From Anodontia alba (lineage: Eukaryota; Mollusca; Bivalvia; Lucinida; Lucinidae), in assembly GCA_964016985.1 (NCBI GenBank), contig OZ024828.1, forward strand, positions 25,979,543 through 26,043,542: a DNA stretch of 64,000 bases. The letters are read 5' to 3'. This document shows positions 58,301 to 64,000 of this stretch, piece after piece (the stretch's first letter is position 1; every line of letters starts with the position of its first letter). The position numbers and the translations under genes were made by a program. The notes beneath the pieces were generated by a model. The model made no database searches. It had not been told where the DNA came from and was given only the letters and a program-made list of their open reading frames with translations.

Positions 58301-60733
58301 CCAGACACTTTGACATGATATTCCACCCAGTCACATTATACTGACACTGAGCTGACCAGTTCTACATGTAGCTCTACTTTCTTAATGCTGAGCGCCAAGC
58401 GAAAGAGCAGCTAGAACCATTTTTAAAGTCTTTGGTATGACCTGGTCGAGGGATCGAACCCGCAACCTCCCGGTCACAAAGCGGACGCTCTACCACTGAG
58501 CCACTGTGCCGGTCTATTTCTTCCTATAATAGAATACGTCTACCACAACTCTTTGGACGGGTCTATTTTCAACAAAACGGTATCTGGTTAGCTTTTATTA
58601 TTACTATGTTTTATATAAATTACCAATGAATGCAAACAGTGTAGACCCTGATCAGACGCCGCATTCTGTTGCCAATTACTCTATTTTGGGGGTCTCCAGA
58701 CCCCAATGGGTTAAAGTGCCTGATGTCTGAATAAGTATGGTAAGGACTGAAGGTATCCGAATATCCAGGGTAAGTACGGGTATTGTACAAAAGCGAAGTC
58801 CACGAACCTGTTTAACTTTTTCAACCATTTCTTGGCAAGATGTGGTAAGACTCGGCTCATCAATGTCATCTGTGTCTTTGTGTGGCTCTGAACTAGTGTA
58901 ACTCGCTGACGAGGTGCTTACAGCTATCCCACTGTCAGGTCGACTTCGAATCTTCATCTTGTTTTCAATCTGTAACACGTAATAACACAGAATTTCATAA
59001 ACCCTCGTGAGACAGCATGCAATACATGCACCTCAAGACCATAATTACTAAAACCAATGCCGGCCTCGGTGGCTCAGTTGATGCGCCGTCCGACTGGAGA
59101 CCAGGAGGTCGCGGGTTCAACCCCCGCCGAGGTCGGCAACATTCTTTCGTAGAGATTGATCATGAAATATTTTCTACGGTCATTCTTTCCCTTCCGCTGA
59201 TTCAAGAAAGGCAGTTGTCAGTTTCTGGCGAAAAAAATGTGCACAATACTGGCTAAGCGCTTAGAGGACTAAACCTGTCCAGTAAACGTGTGGTTAGGTA
59301 AACTGATCGCGCTCGACATGACCCCATTGGGTTGACTGGGCCGTAAAACCTCAACACAAACAAACAAACTGAAACCAATTTTGCGAAACTTATGAAATTA
59401 AAATGTACATGTATATAAAAGTCAAAACTGTCTTGACGGCCACCTATTTAAGCAATCACCTCTATCAAAGAAACACGTATTAAATTAATAAAATTAAATA
59501 AGTGAATTTCTGCATTAAACACGCTCTTACCTACTCGTAGGTCATGTACATGTAGATGCTACTTTACATACGTACATGCAGCTAAGGTCCGACTAAAATG
59601 CATCACCGTGATAAGGAAGCTATACGGCGATCCCCATGTACCGTATTTACCCTATTAATTCGGACAGACAGACCTGGGCAAACAATGTAGACCCAGATGA
59701 GACGCCGCAGAACGCGGCGTCTCATCAGGGTTTACACTGTTTGCCACTCATCCAGCAATTTTTAGACACAATATCGAGTTGTAAATTGTACTTGTTTAAA
59801 TTTTAGAATAAGTATGGTAAGGAGTTGAGGTGTTCGAATACTTAGGGTAAATACGGTATATAAGTGGTAAACTTTTTCAGGGCTATAGATAAGAAGAATA
59901 TCTAGATGAGGGTAAAATAATAAATTTATTACATTTGTATGTTATCGTTTTTCTCTAAGAAAAATATTTTGTAATATGATAAACCCTTCAGTCTACTCAC
60001 AACTGAAGCAGATGGCATTTTTATTTTTTTTTTCTGTGCAAATAAGTCTTGACATTTCATGCGAATCGTCTGCTGGGCATTGCTTTTAGAATCTTTTTGT
60101 TTAACATTTAGGACAAGTATTATATGATGTTAAGATATCCTAATATCTGGGGGTGTGGCGGTGGGGGGCGGGGGGGGGATAAGTTATTTGCATTCTCTAC
60201 ATGTATCATGGTATAATTTGTCTCTGCGCATGCTCAGACTAGACCGACATCTATATTTACCATAAGTGTTCGGACCGTGACCTTAACCCTTTAGCAAACT
60301 GGATCTAATACTTTGCAGCGTCCGAAACGGGTCTACAATTACCTGCTAAGACCTGTTTTTTTTCCAATTAAGAACAAATACGGTATACAAATGTATATAC
60401 TTTATATGTATGTTGAGACTGAATTGTGCATACCTTTGTGCGAATAAGCAAGACGTCACATTCGGGAGCTTACAATGCATGTACACTGCTACTACATGAG
60501 CTCAGGTCATAAAACTCTCAACTATTTTATTTGCTTTTGAAAGTTTGTGTTTAAACTATTTTGTTTCTAATACGAACCTCTTCCACTTTAGGCATTGAAT
60601 GCTCTTCTATTTTTCTGAGCGGCTCTACTGGCGTTGGACCAAGACCATGCACTTGTGTCTGTCCTCGTCGTTTATCACGGTCTCTCAGATTAGCCGACGA
60701 CGCCCGTCCAGTATTCGACCGTCGACCAGAAGG
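48744..60733 (-). CDS. Transglutaminase-like protein, kyphoscoliosis peptidase/hillarin type (5' end not found)
   Basis: Four minus-strand exons join in phase: 60733-60578, 58969-58808, 54567-54344, 49371-48744 (stop). They give 389 residues. Residues 1-106 are a polar Ser/Arg-rich linker. Residues 107-181 (VIAEQHHDLKSLVAAVT, then LKAHALYCWLASQDL) match the helical start of transglutaminase-core domains. Residues 182-231 contain AGLKCERIDGYIKNSDYLPG, H212 in QHSWVAV and D227 in YRLVDPECG, the His and Asp of the triad. Next comes DEFLMSHFPKDKRWMLM, a hallmark of the KY/hillarin group, and a beta-rich C-terminal region. The position expected for the catalytic Cys falls near EKKTLYSSVY and is not Cys; C166 is three residues off. 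It may therefore be a non-catalytic family member. KY-type proteins act at muscle Z-discs or the cytoskeleton; a similar role here is inference. Two donors are GTTCGT, weak but used twice. Confidence 0.8.
49520..49680. mobile_element. MITE-D-like relic
   Basis: CTGATTTTCGTTATCTCAAA and GTACGGTTATCTCAAATCAA recall the D ends; the centre is not recognisable. Confidence 0.35.
49747..49959 (+). mobile_element. MITE-H copy 3
   Basis: TTAACCCTTGTCATGCTGAA and its inverse. Core 2 stem GATCAGTTGGCTTC/GAAGCCAACTGATC. Confidence 0.8.
50096..50121 (+). repeat. CAA trinucleotide microsatellite
   Basis: Eight CAA units at the end of a dispersed repeat also seen at 26130-26235. Confidence 0.85.
50260..50488. 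mobile_element. MITE-E3, right part
   Basis: GATCAGGGTTTATACTGTTT starts mid-core. TGTTTGGACAAGTATGGTAA and GTGTTCGAATACTTATCGTA follow the family right arm. Confidence 0.55.
50495..50718. mobile_element. Repeat F copy 10
   Basis: GGCCTCGCAATGCGAAAACG at the left and ATATTTTCGCTTGGCGTGGC at the right. Confidence 0.65.
50759..51024 (+). mobile_element. MITE-A copy 15
   Basis: CATCATGAAAACATGCC at the left. Hairpin with one stem mismatch (GAACTGCC against GGCGGTTC). The right end is decayed. Confidence 0.8.
51558..51886. repeat. Nested inverted repeat at the left end of the foldback structure
   Basis: Arms of about 78 bp with only a few mismatches (GGGACTGAAAACTTCTAAAA at 51580 against its inverse at 51843-51862), separated by about 160 bp. 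Confidence 0.8.
51900..53155 (+). repeat. Tandem array built from TTATTATGTTAAAA and TTGTCTA words
   Basis: Recurrent phrases: GTGTCTTATTATGTTAAAAG, GCTATGTTATTATGTTAAA, GGGTTATCTTGTCTACGAAG, CATGTGAACTTGTCTATACA and TGTTGTTTTGTCCACACAGT. Unit length is about 220-230 bp with variable omissions. Confidence 0.8.
53877..54072 (+). mobile_element. MITE-H copy 4 (hairpin tip deleted)
   Basis: Both ends are good, but the stem is cut to GATCCAGATCAGTCAAGTGATCTGGATC-type pairing, missing the TTGGCTTC tip present in the other copies. Confidence 0.75.
54165..54250. mobile_element. MITE-B, partial copy
   Basis: CCTTATTTCTCCACAAAAAA and GTACTCATTAGAAGCGCCTC, then cut off at the hairpin tip. Confidence 0.5.
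54344..54567 (-). CDS. Transglutaminase-like gene, internal exon (helical core start)
   Basis: Starts VIAEQHHDLK after acceptor TTTCAG and ends MDML plus two bases before donor GTAAGT. It should carry the catalytic Cys region; only C138 and C166 are present. Confidence 0.85.
54605..54836 (-). mobile_element. tRNA-derived SINE, family S1, copy 1 (3' truncated)
   Basis: Read on the minus strand: a tRNA-like head starting GCCGGCCTCGGTGGC, B-box-like GGGTTCAACCCCGCC, then a body matching 59059-59371 up to GGTTAGGTAAACT. It lies between two exons of the transglutaminase-like gene, in the sense orientation. Confidence 0.8.
54927..55106 (+). repeat. 90-bp tandem duplication (two units)
   Basis: CGAGGCACTGCCGAGAGTA starts both units (54927 and 55017). 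They differ at about two bases, so the duplication is recent. Confidence 0.9.
55116..55447 (+). mobile_element. MITE-D copy 3 (TA-flanked)
   Basis: TA on both sides. CATTCGAACCTCGTTATCTC at the left; central hairpin GTGGAAAAGAGGAAAG with its inverse. Confidence 0.75.
55579..55936 (+). mobile_element. MITE-C copy 5
   Basis: CAGTCGAATTTCGATGGCTG at the left after TA. The core TTGGAATCGCCTCGATGATG has a mismatched right stem. Confidence 0.75.
56257..56607 (-). mobile_element. MITE-C copy 6 (intact, TA-flanked)
   Basis: TA at 56255-56256 and 56608-56609. Ends CAGTAGAACCTCGATAGCTC and GGTTTGACTG. Core TTAGAATCGCCTC/GAGGCGATTCTAA. Confidence 0.85.
57016..57114. repeat. Long CG-rich hairpin
   Basis: Arms of about 42 bp: ATTCGCCAGGTCCC, GGGAGGTGTT and AACCG at the left face CGGTT, AACACCTCCC and GGGACCTGGCGAAT at the right. 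The tip is GGCCTTCGGCC. Mismatches are few. Confidence 0.85.
57355..57465. mobile_element. Repeat F, partial copy
   Basis: ATGGCCCTTATGCATTATGC at the left, then GAACAGAGAAAGCCTAGATC and CCGATTCGTAAACGGGTA. Confidence 0.45.
57476..57755 (+). mobile_element. MITE-A copy 16
   Basis: Full-length forward copy with perfect inner stem CCGCCTCGTTGAGGCGG. Confidence 0.85.
57769..58713 (+). repeat. Duplicated block, copy 2, carrying a SINE
   Basis: Colinear with 29944-30487, from AACTGCTCGAATGAGCAC to GGGGGTCTCCAGACCCCAAT. The extra length is the SINE at 58181-58513 plus small indels. Confidence 0.85.
58181..58513 (-). mobile_element. tRNA-derived SINE, family S2, with 14-bp target duplication
   Basis: Minus-strand head ACCGGCACAGTGGCTCAGTG, GTAGAGCGTCCGCTT and the B-box-like GGGTTCGATCCC. 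A central body follows, then an AAAC-rich tail (plus-strand TTATTTGTTTGTTTGATTTT). The target duplication CTATTTCTACCTAT (58167-58180) and CTATTTCTTCCTAT (58514-58527) differ at one base. The empty site is seen near 30312-30330. Confidence 0.9.
58808..58969 (-). CDS. Transglutaminase-like gene, internal exon (linker)
   Basis: 162 nt, phase 0 at both ends, encoding IENKMKIRSRPDSGIAVS through CQEMVEKVKQ. The Ser/Thr-rich composition suggests a disordered linker. Its length allows in-frame skipping. The donor is GTTCGT. Confidence 0.8.
59059..59371 (+). mobile_element. tRNA-derived SINE, family S1, copy 2 (full length)
   Basis: Head GCCGGCCTCGGTGGCTCAG with A-box-like TGGCTCAGTTGA and B-box-like GGGTTCAACCC. 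The tail is CACAAACAAACAAACTG. AAACCAAT at 59051-59058 and 59372-59379 is the target duplication. It lies in the intron upstream of the 58969 exon, antisense to the gene. Confidence 0.9.
59641..59856. mobile_element. MITE-E3 with core 2 (intact, TA-flanked)
   Basis: CCGTATTTACCCTATTAATT at the left and its inverse CGAATACTTAGGGTAAATACGG at the right, with TA outside both. Core GATGAGACGCCGC/GCGGCGTCTCATC. Confidence 0.85.
60000..60110. mobile_element. MITE-I-like fragment
   Basis: AAATAAGTCTTGACATTTCA, then TGCGAATCGTCTGCTGGGCA. Confidence 0.35.
60148..60180 (+). other. G-rich tract (G-quadruplex potential on plus strand)
   Basis: GGGGG, GGGGGG and a run of nine G occur within about 33 bp, with single GG steps between. 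Confidence 0.5.
60578..60733 (-). CDS. Transglutaminase-like gene, most 5' confirmed exon
   Basis: 156 nt, phase 0 at both ends, encoding PSGRRSNTGRASSANLRD through EEHSMPKVEE: basic, Ser-rich and probably disordered. The acceptor is TTTTCAG and the donor GTTCGT. No start codon lies here, so at least one exon is further upstream. Confidence 0.75.
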
Positions 60734-60864
60734 CTGAAAAGAAACAACAGAACTATTTCATAAAGAAAAAAATCTAAAAAGACACGCTTCGTTATTTCAG
60801 ACAATTCCTACAGTTCATGCAAAAATGGCATTTTAATTTTTAATCATTATGATACGCAATACAC

Positions 60865-61085
60865 AAAAAAGGCCCTCATGGAATTTGCGGACAACGAAGG
60901 CCCAGATCAGCCTGCGCATTCGCGCAGGCTGATCAGGTCCTTCATTGTCAGCTTACATAATAAATGGATACTGTAGTATACGTCGACGGCCAGAGAATGC
61001 CAAGATGAGCTTGTACGGATGTGCAGGCTGATCTGGGCATTCGCTGTTCGCTTATCGCATAAGGGTTTTTTTTTTTCGGACGGTG
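60865..61085. mobile_element. Repeat F copy 11
   Basis: AAAAAGGCCCTCATGGAATT at the left. The stem GGCCCAGATCAGCCTGCGCA faces GCGCAGGCTGATCAGGTCCT. GCATAAGGGTTTTTTTTTTT lies at the right. Confidence 0.65.
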
Positions 61086-61138
61086 AGTATGAATTATAAA
61101 ACATAAACGAGCCGCATTATAGGAAATATTCATTATAT

Positions 61139-61235
61139 GTCTTCAGGGCACTGCGGTTAACAAAGGCCCTGATCAGGTTGCGCATCCGCACAGTCTGATA
61201 AATGGACTTCGCTGTCTGCTACAGAATTGCATTAT
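61139..61235. mobile_element. Repeat F fragment
   Basis: ACAAAGGCCCTGATCAGGTT, then GCATCCGCACAGTCTGATAA. Confidence 0.4.
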
Positions 61236-61339
61236 TGGATATAAAAATAAAATAACGATGCATCACTGACGATGTACATAGACGACACCTACGGGTACTG
61301 AACACATAAGGACCGGGGCACAGCATTTCCTATACGATA

Positions 61340-61445
61340 GCATGTGCGCCCAGCGAAACTCAGATGAATTTGTGCATCTGAGAAGGCCGATAAAAGACTG
61401 ATGCGCAGTCTGATCTGAGTCTTCGCTGGGCGCACATGCAACTTT
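61340..61445. repeat. Repeat F' copy (inverted arms)
   Basis: TGTGCGCCCAGCGAAACTCA at the left and TGAGTCTTCGCTGGGCGCAC at the right form an inverted repeat. Confidence 0.65.
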
Positions 61446-61520
61446 GTAGGAATATTTGAGCCCCGGCTCATACTTGTAATTTAATTTTGCAACAGAATTA
61501 AGGGCGAGTAAACTAGTTTA

Positions 61521-61804
61521 GTCGAGCTCCATAGCACATTCGGTAACGTGTCTGACTGCTGATCCAGGGTTCGCCAGTTCGAAACCCAGCTCAGCCCTCA
61601 GAGGCTTAGCCACATAACTTTCATGGAGATTGATCATGGTCTTTCGCCCTCTTCCGCTTATTCAAGATGAACAGCTAAAGTTTGCGCAAATACTGGTTAA
61701 CCGCTTTTAGAACTAAACCTGCCAAAGAAAAGTACAAGTTTGTTATTGTCCAGCTCCATATGAGTTTAACAACAGCATTGGGTGTTCCGTAAAACTCCGT
61801 CTCA

Positions 61805-61838
<34 letters not shown>
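61521..61838 (+). mobile_element. tRNA-derived SINE related to S1, with poly(A) tail
   Basis: The head is diverged but keeps a B-box-like GTTCGAAACCC. The body shares GGAGATTGATCATGGTCTTT, TTCCGCTTATTCAAGATGAA and ATACTGGTTAACCGCTT with S1. A run of about 30 A ends it. Confidence 0.75.

Positions 61839-61900
<62 letters not shown>
61838..61900 (+). repeat. AT dinucleotide microsatellite
   Basis: About 31 AT units between a SINE poly(A) tail and a MITE-D that lacks its left end. Confidence 0.9.
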
Positions 61901-61903
<3 letters not shown>

Positions 61904-62220
61904 CCTCGCTTATCTCGAATAACCGCTTATCTCGAAGCGAAAATTCTACTCCCTGCAAAAACAGGAAACTCTTATAAATCTAATAGGTAACAAAATATTG
62001 TGGAAAAGAGGAGAAAATGCTCCAAAGACGCAATTTCTCCTCTTTTCCACAATATTTTCAATATACCTCTAACTTCAGGAGTCAAATTACATACATATTT
62101 GTTAAATGTGGTTGTACGGTTTATTTTTTCCTAAATTCTGCAAATCTAATATGTCGAGGTACGGATATCTCGAAGTATTTCAGAGAGTCCCTTGGAATTC
62201 GAGATAACGAGAGTCGACTG
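61901..62220 (+). mobile_element. MITE-D copy 4 (left terminus lost)
   Basis: Begins CGACCTCGCTTATCTCGAAT. Central hairpin GTGGAAAAGAGGAGAAAATG and its inverse; the right end CGAGAGTCGACTG is followed by TA. Confidence 0.75.
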
Positions 62221-62433
62221 TATAAATAGTTTAACCCCCGAGTAGTTTTTCTGCTGACCGTTCCAAGTCAGTTCCTCTGTCGCAATTCTTCCATGCTAAA
62301 TTCCTGTTAGCCATAACGCATAGAAAAACACAAATCAAGGAACCAGACAGGGAAAAGCTCAACTTTGATTGGCGATGAAATCAGTACATGTTCTTCAACA
62401 ATAAATCTCTGATCGACATGACACACACACAAC

Positions 62434-62454
62434 AAAAAAAAAAAAAAAAAAAAA
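62434..62454 (+). repeat. Poly(A) tract
   Basis: About 20 A after ACACACACAAC. Confidence 0.85.
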
Positions 62455-62493
62455 ATGTCCGAAAAGTACATATTGAATGCACTTTACATTACC

Positions 62494-62770
62494 CATCACG
62501 AAAACACGCCTATATAATACTGACCCCCTTAAACCCCCCTTTTATATAGTAAAAATGGGGTTTACAGGGGTATACATTATTTTTCGTATTTCTACTCAAA
62601 ACATAAATTGTGGGTACTCGTTGGAACCGCCTCGCCGAGGCGGTTCTTACGAGTATCCACAATGTATTTTTTTAGCAGAAATATGAAAAATATCAGAGAT
62701 TTTTATCTGAAAATTTTCAGTTTTTGGAGGTGAAATTTTCTATATATTTGAATAGGCGTGTTTTCGTAAG
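62494..62770 (+). mobile_element. MITE-A copy 17
   Basis: Full-length forward copy with ends CATCACGAAAACACGCC and GGCGTGTTTTCGTAAG. It lies next to the candidate 5' exon of the transglutaminase-like gene. Confidence 0.8.
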
Positions 62771-62785
62771 GAAAAACCGAGGTAC

Positions 62786-62832
62786 ACTTTCATCCTCAAC
62801 AATATCTATAATTCTCTGAATGTCAATCACAG
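62786..62832 (-). CDS. Possible further 5' exon of the transglutaminase-like gene
   Basis: Read on the minus strand: a good acceptor (CGCCCGTTTCAG), then an open stretch VIDIQRIIDIVEDES ending in phase 0 before GTACCT, which would join the 60733 exon in frame. The donor is weak and the exon is short, so this is only a candidate. Confidence 0.22.
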
Positions 62833-62839
62833 CTGAAAC

Positions 62840-63412
62840 GGGCGAAGTCTTGTTTCGTACATGTACCAACCCTTTGTAAATACATTTCTTTGTTCAATAT
62901 ATGTATGCATGACAAAACATAATTATTTACCTACCATTACCCTTATTACAACAGCCATTCGTTTTGTTTTAATCATTTTTTTATCCAATTAAATAACAAG
63001 ATCCATCGCATACCAATCCACCGGAATTTTCACAATACATTTATCTAAGCGGATACATTATCTATCAATTCAATTCCTTGTACAAAGAATGACTGTTACG
63101 TAATTCATGGAACTCCACAAATCGGAATACTTCGTTACTTGTCCGATAAGTTCATTTCTATTTGTTTAAGAAAGTATGAAAAACGTGACATGCAAGTGTT
63201 TTGCACATTTTATGTTTCTGTAAATTTAAATTGCAGCCAATAATTAAATCTATTTATCTTCCACAAGATCTTTAACTTATTTAGTACAAAGCAATAAAAT
63301 GTTTTCGCTCAGCCAAATAATCAACAAAGTTATATTTTTAAGTTGGCACTTATAGATAATGCTATCGTAAAAAAAGATCTCCACCTATATGTGAAAGTAT
63401 TTTGAAAGTATT
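62840..63412. other. Upstream stretch, no feature recognised
   Basis: AT-rich; no exon or known repeat seen. Confidence 0.3.
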
Positions 63413-63630
63413 TTAACCCACTGCATGTGGGATAAAATATTCAGCAGATATTTTATTGTTATTTAATTTTTCATATCTATCCCCAGAAAATAGGTATGGA
63501 CATTTCATGCAAATTGTCTCTTTATGAGACAATTTGCATGAAATGTCAAAACCTATTTTCTGAGGGAAAAAAGAAAAAATGTCAACAGTTTGTCGTCTGC
63601 TGAATAAGTCCAGACAGTGGTAAAGGTTAA
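63413..63630. mobile_element. MITE-I copy (best preserved)
   Basis: TTAACCCACTGCATGTGG at the left, CAGACAGTGGTAAAGGTTAA at the right. The central stem ATTTCATGCAAATTGTCTC is followed by a short loop and its exact inverse; outer CCAGAAAATAGG pairs with CCTATTTTCTGAGG. Confidence 0.75.
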
Positions 63631-63742
63631 ACACCGAAGCAGCCTGAAAAAGGCAAACTTAAAAGTGCACGGTACAGCAATTTGTTTACAAATTTATAGC
63701 GTTCACTCCTCTTGGAATAAATTATAAACTCCAGGTGGCAAA

Positions 63743-63945
63743 TTAACCTTTACCACTCTCTGGGCAAATTCAGCTGATGGGTTTTTGTCTTATTTTTCCA
63801 ATAAAACAGTATTTGGCATTTTTTATGCAAATTGTCTCCACAAGAGACAATTTGCATGAAATGTCAAATCCTATTTCCTGAAAAAAAAGAAAAAAAGAAA
63901 TATATTTCAAAATGTTTGCTGAAACTTTTACTCAGAGTGAACAAT
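63743..63945. mobile_element. MITE-I copy (right end decayed)
   Basis: TTAACCTTTACCACTCTCTG at the left; central ATGCAAATTGTCTC/GAGACAATTTGCAT stem intact. Confidence 0.7.
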
Positions 63946-64000
63946 TCATAGCAAGGTATTATTTAGTTTGATGACCAATAAAAAAAGTACACGCATATTT

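Noticed and set aside
58424..58513. tRNA gene on the minus strand (A- and B-box-like motifs)
   Set aside because: It is the head of a SINE with body, tail and target duplication. The same applies at 59059 and 54836.
332..62770. Dispersed identical short palindromes as a possible CRISPR array
   Set aside because: They are spread over tens of kilobases at irregular spacing inside MITEs, in an intron-bearing genome, with no regular repeat-spacer order.

Overview
This is animal genomic DNA: intron-rich protein genes, SINEs with tRNA-like heads, and a very dense load of short hairpin-forming DNA transposons (MITEs). Gene content, compact exons and this hairpin-MITE landscape suggest a lophotrochozoan, most likely a bivalve mollusc. 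That assignment is inference; nothing here fixes the species.

Three protein genes can be supported. (1) 5687-30769, plus strand: a ten-exon gene for a 530-residue EF-hand and coiled-coil protein of the EFCC1 (CCDC48) family. Every exon junction has GT/AG and the reading phase holds throughout. (2) 26705-27451, plus strand: a single-exon secreted protein (248 aa) with a PAN/apple-like module and a C-type lectin-like domain. It is nested in intron 8 of gene 1 and has its own TATA box and initiator. (3) 48744-60733, minus strand: the last four confirmed exons (389 residues) of a transglutaminase-like protein of the kyphoscoliosis-peptidase/hillarin type, convergent with gene 1. Its 5' end lies beyond 60733 or beyond the window.

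Layout: 1-5.6 kb is upstream repeats. 5.7-30.8 kb is the EFCC1-like gene; its introns hold a roughly 140-bp minisatellite with YY1-like sites (6.5-8.6 kb), a TTATA microsatellite (9.9-10.2 kb), a roughly 183-bp tandem array (12.2-13.5 kb) and the nested lectin gene. 30.8-48.7 kb is intergenic and almost entirely repeats. 48.7-60.7 kb is the transglutaminase-like gene; its introns hold a 2.4-kb inverted tandem-repeat structure (51.4-53.8 kb), an inverted pair of SINEs around a frame-neutral exon, and a second copy of a block first seen at 29.9-30.5 kb. 60.7-64 kb is repeats and perhaps one further exon.

The most unusual feature is the organisation of the MITEs. Families with unrelated terminal inverted repeats carry the same self-complementary central hairpin. 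Families A, B and C share one core (GGGTACTCGTTAGAAC type). Four other families share a second core (CAAACAGTGTAGAC type). Within each core, stem bases change in pairs and sometimes in whole blocks while complementarity stays nearly perfect. The three genes show no evident functional link to one another.
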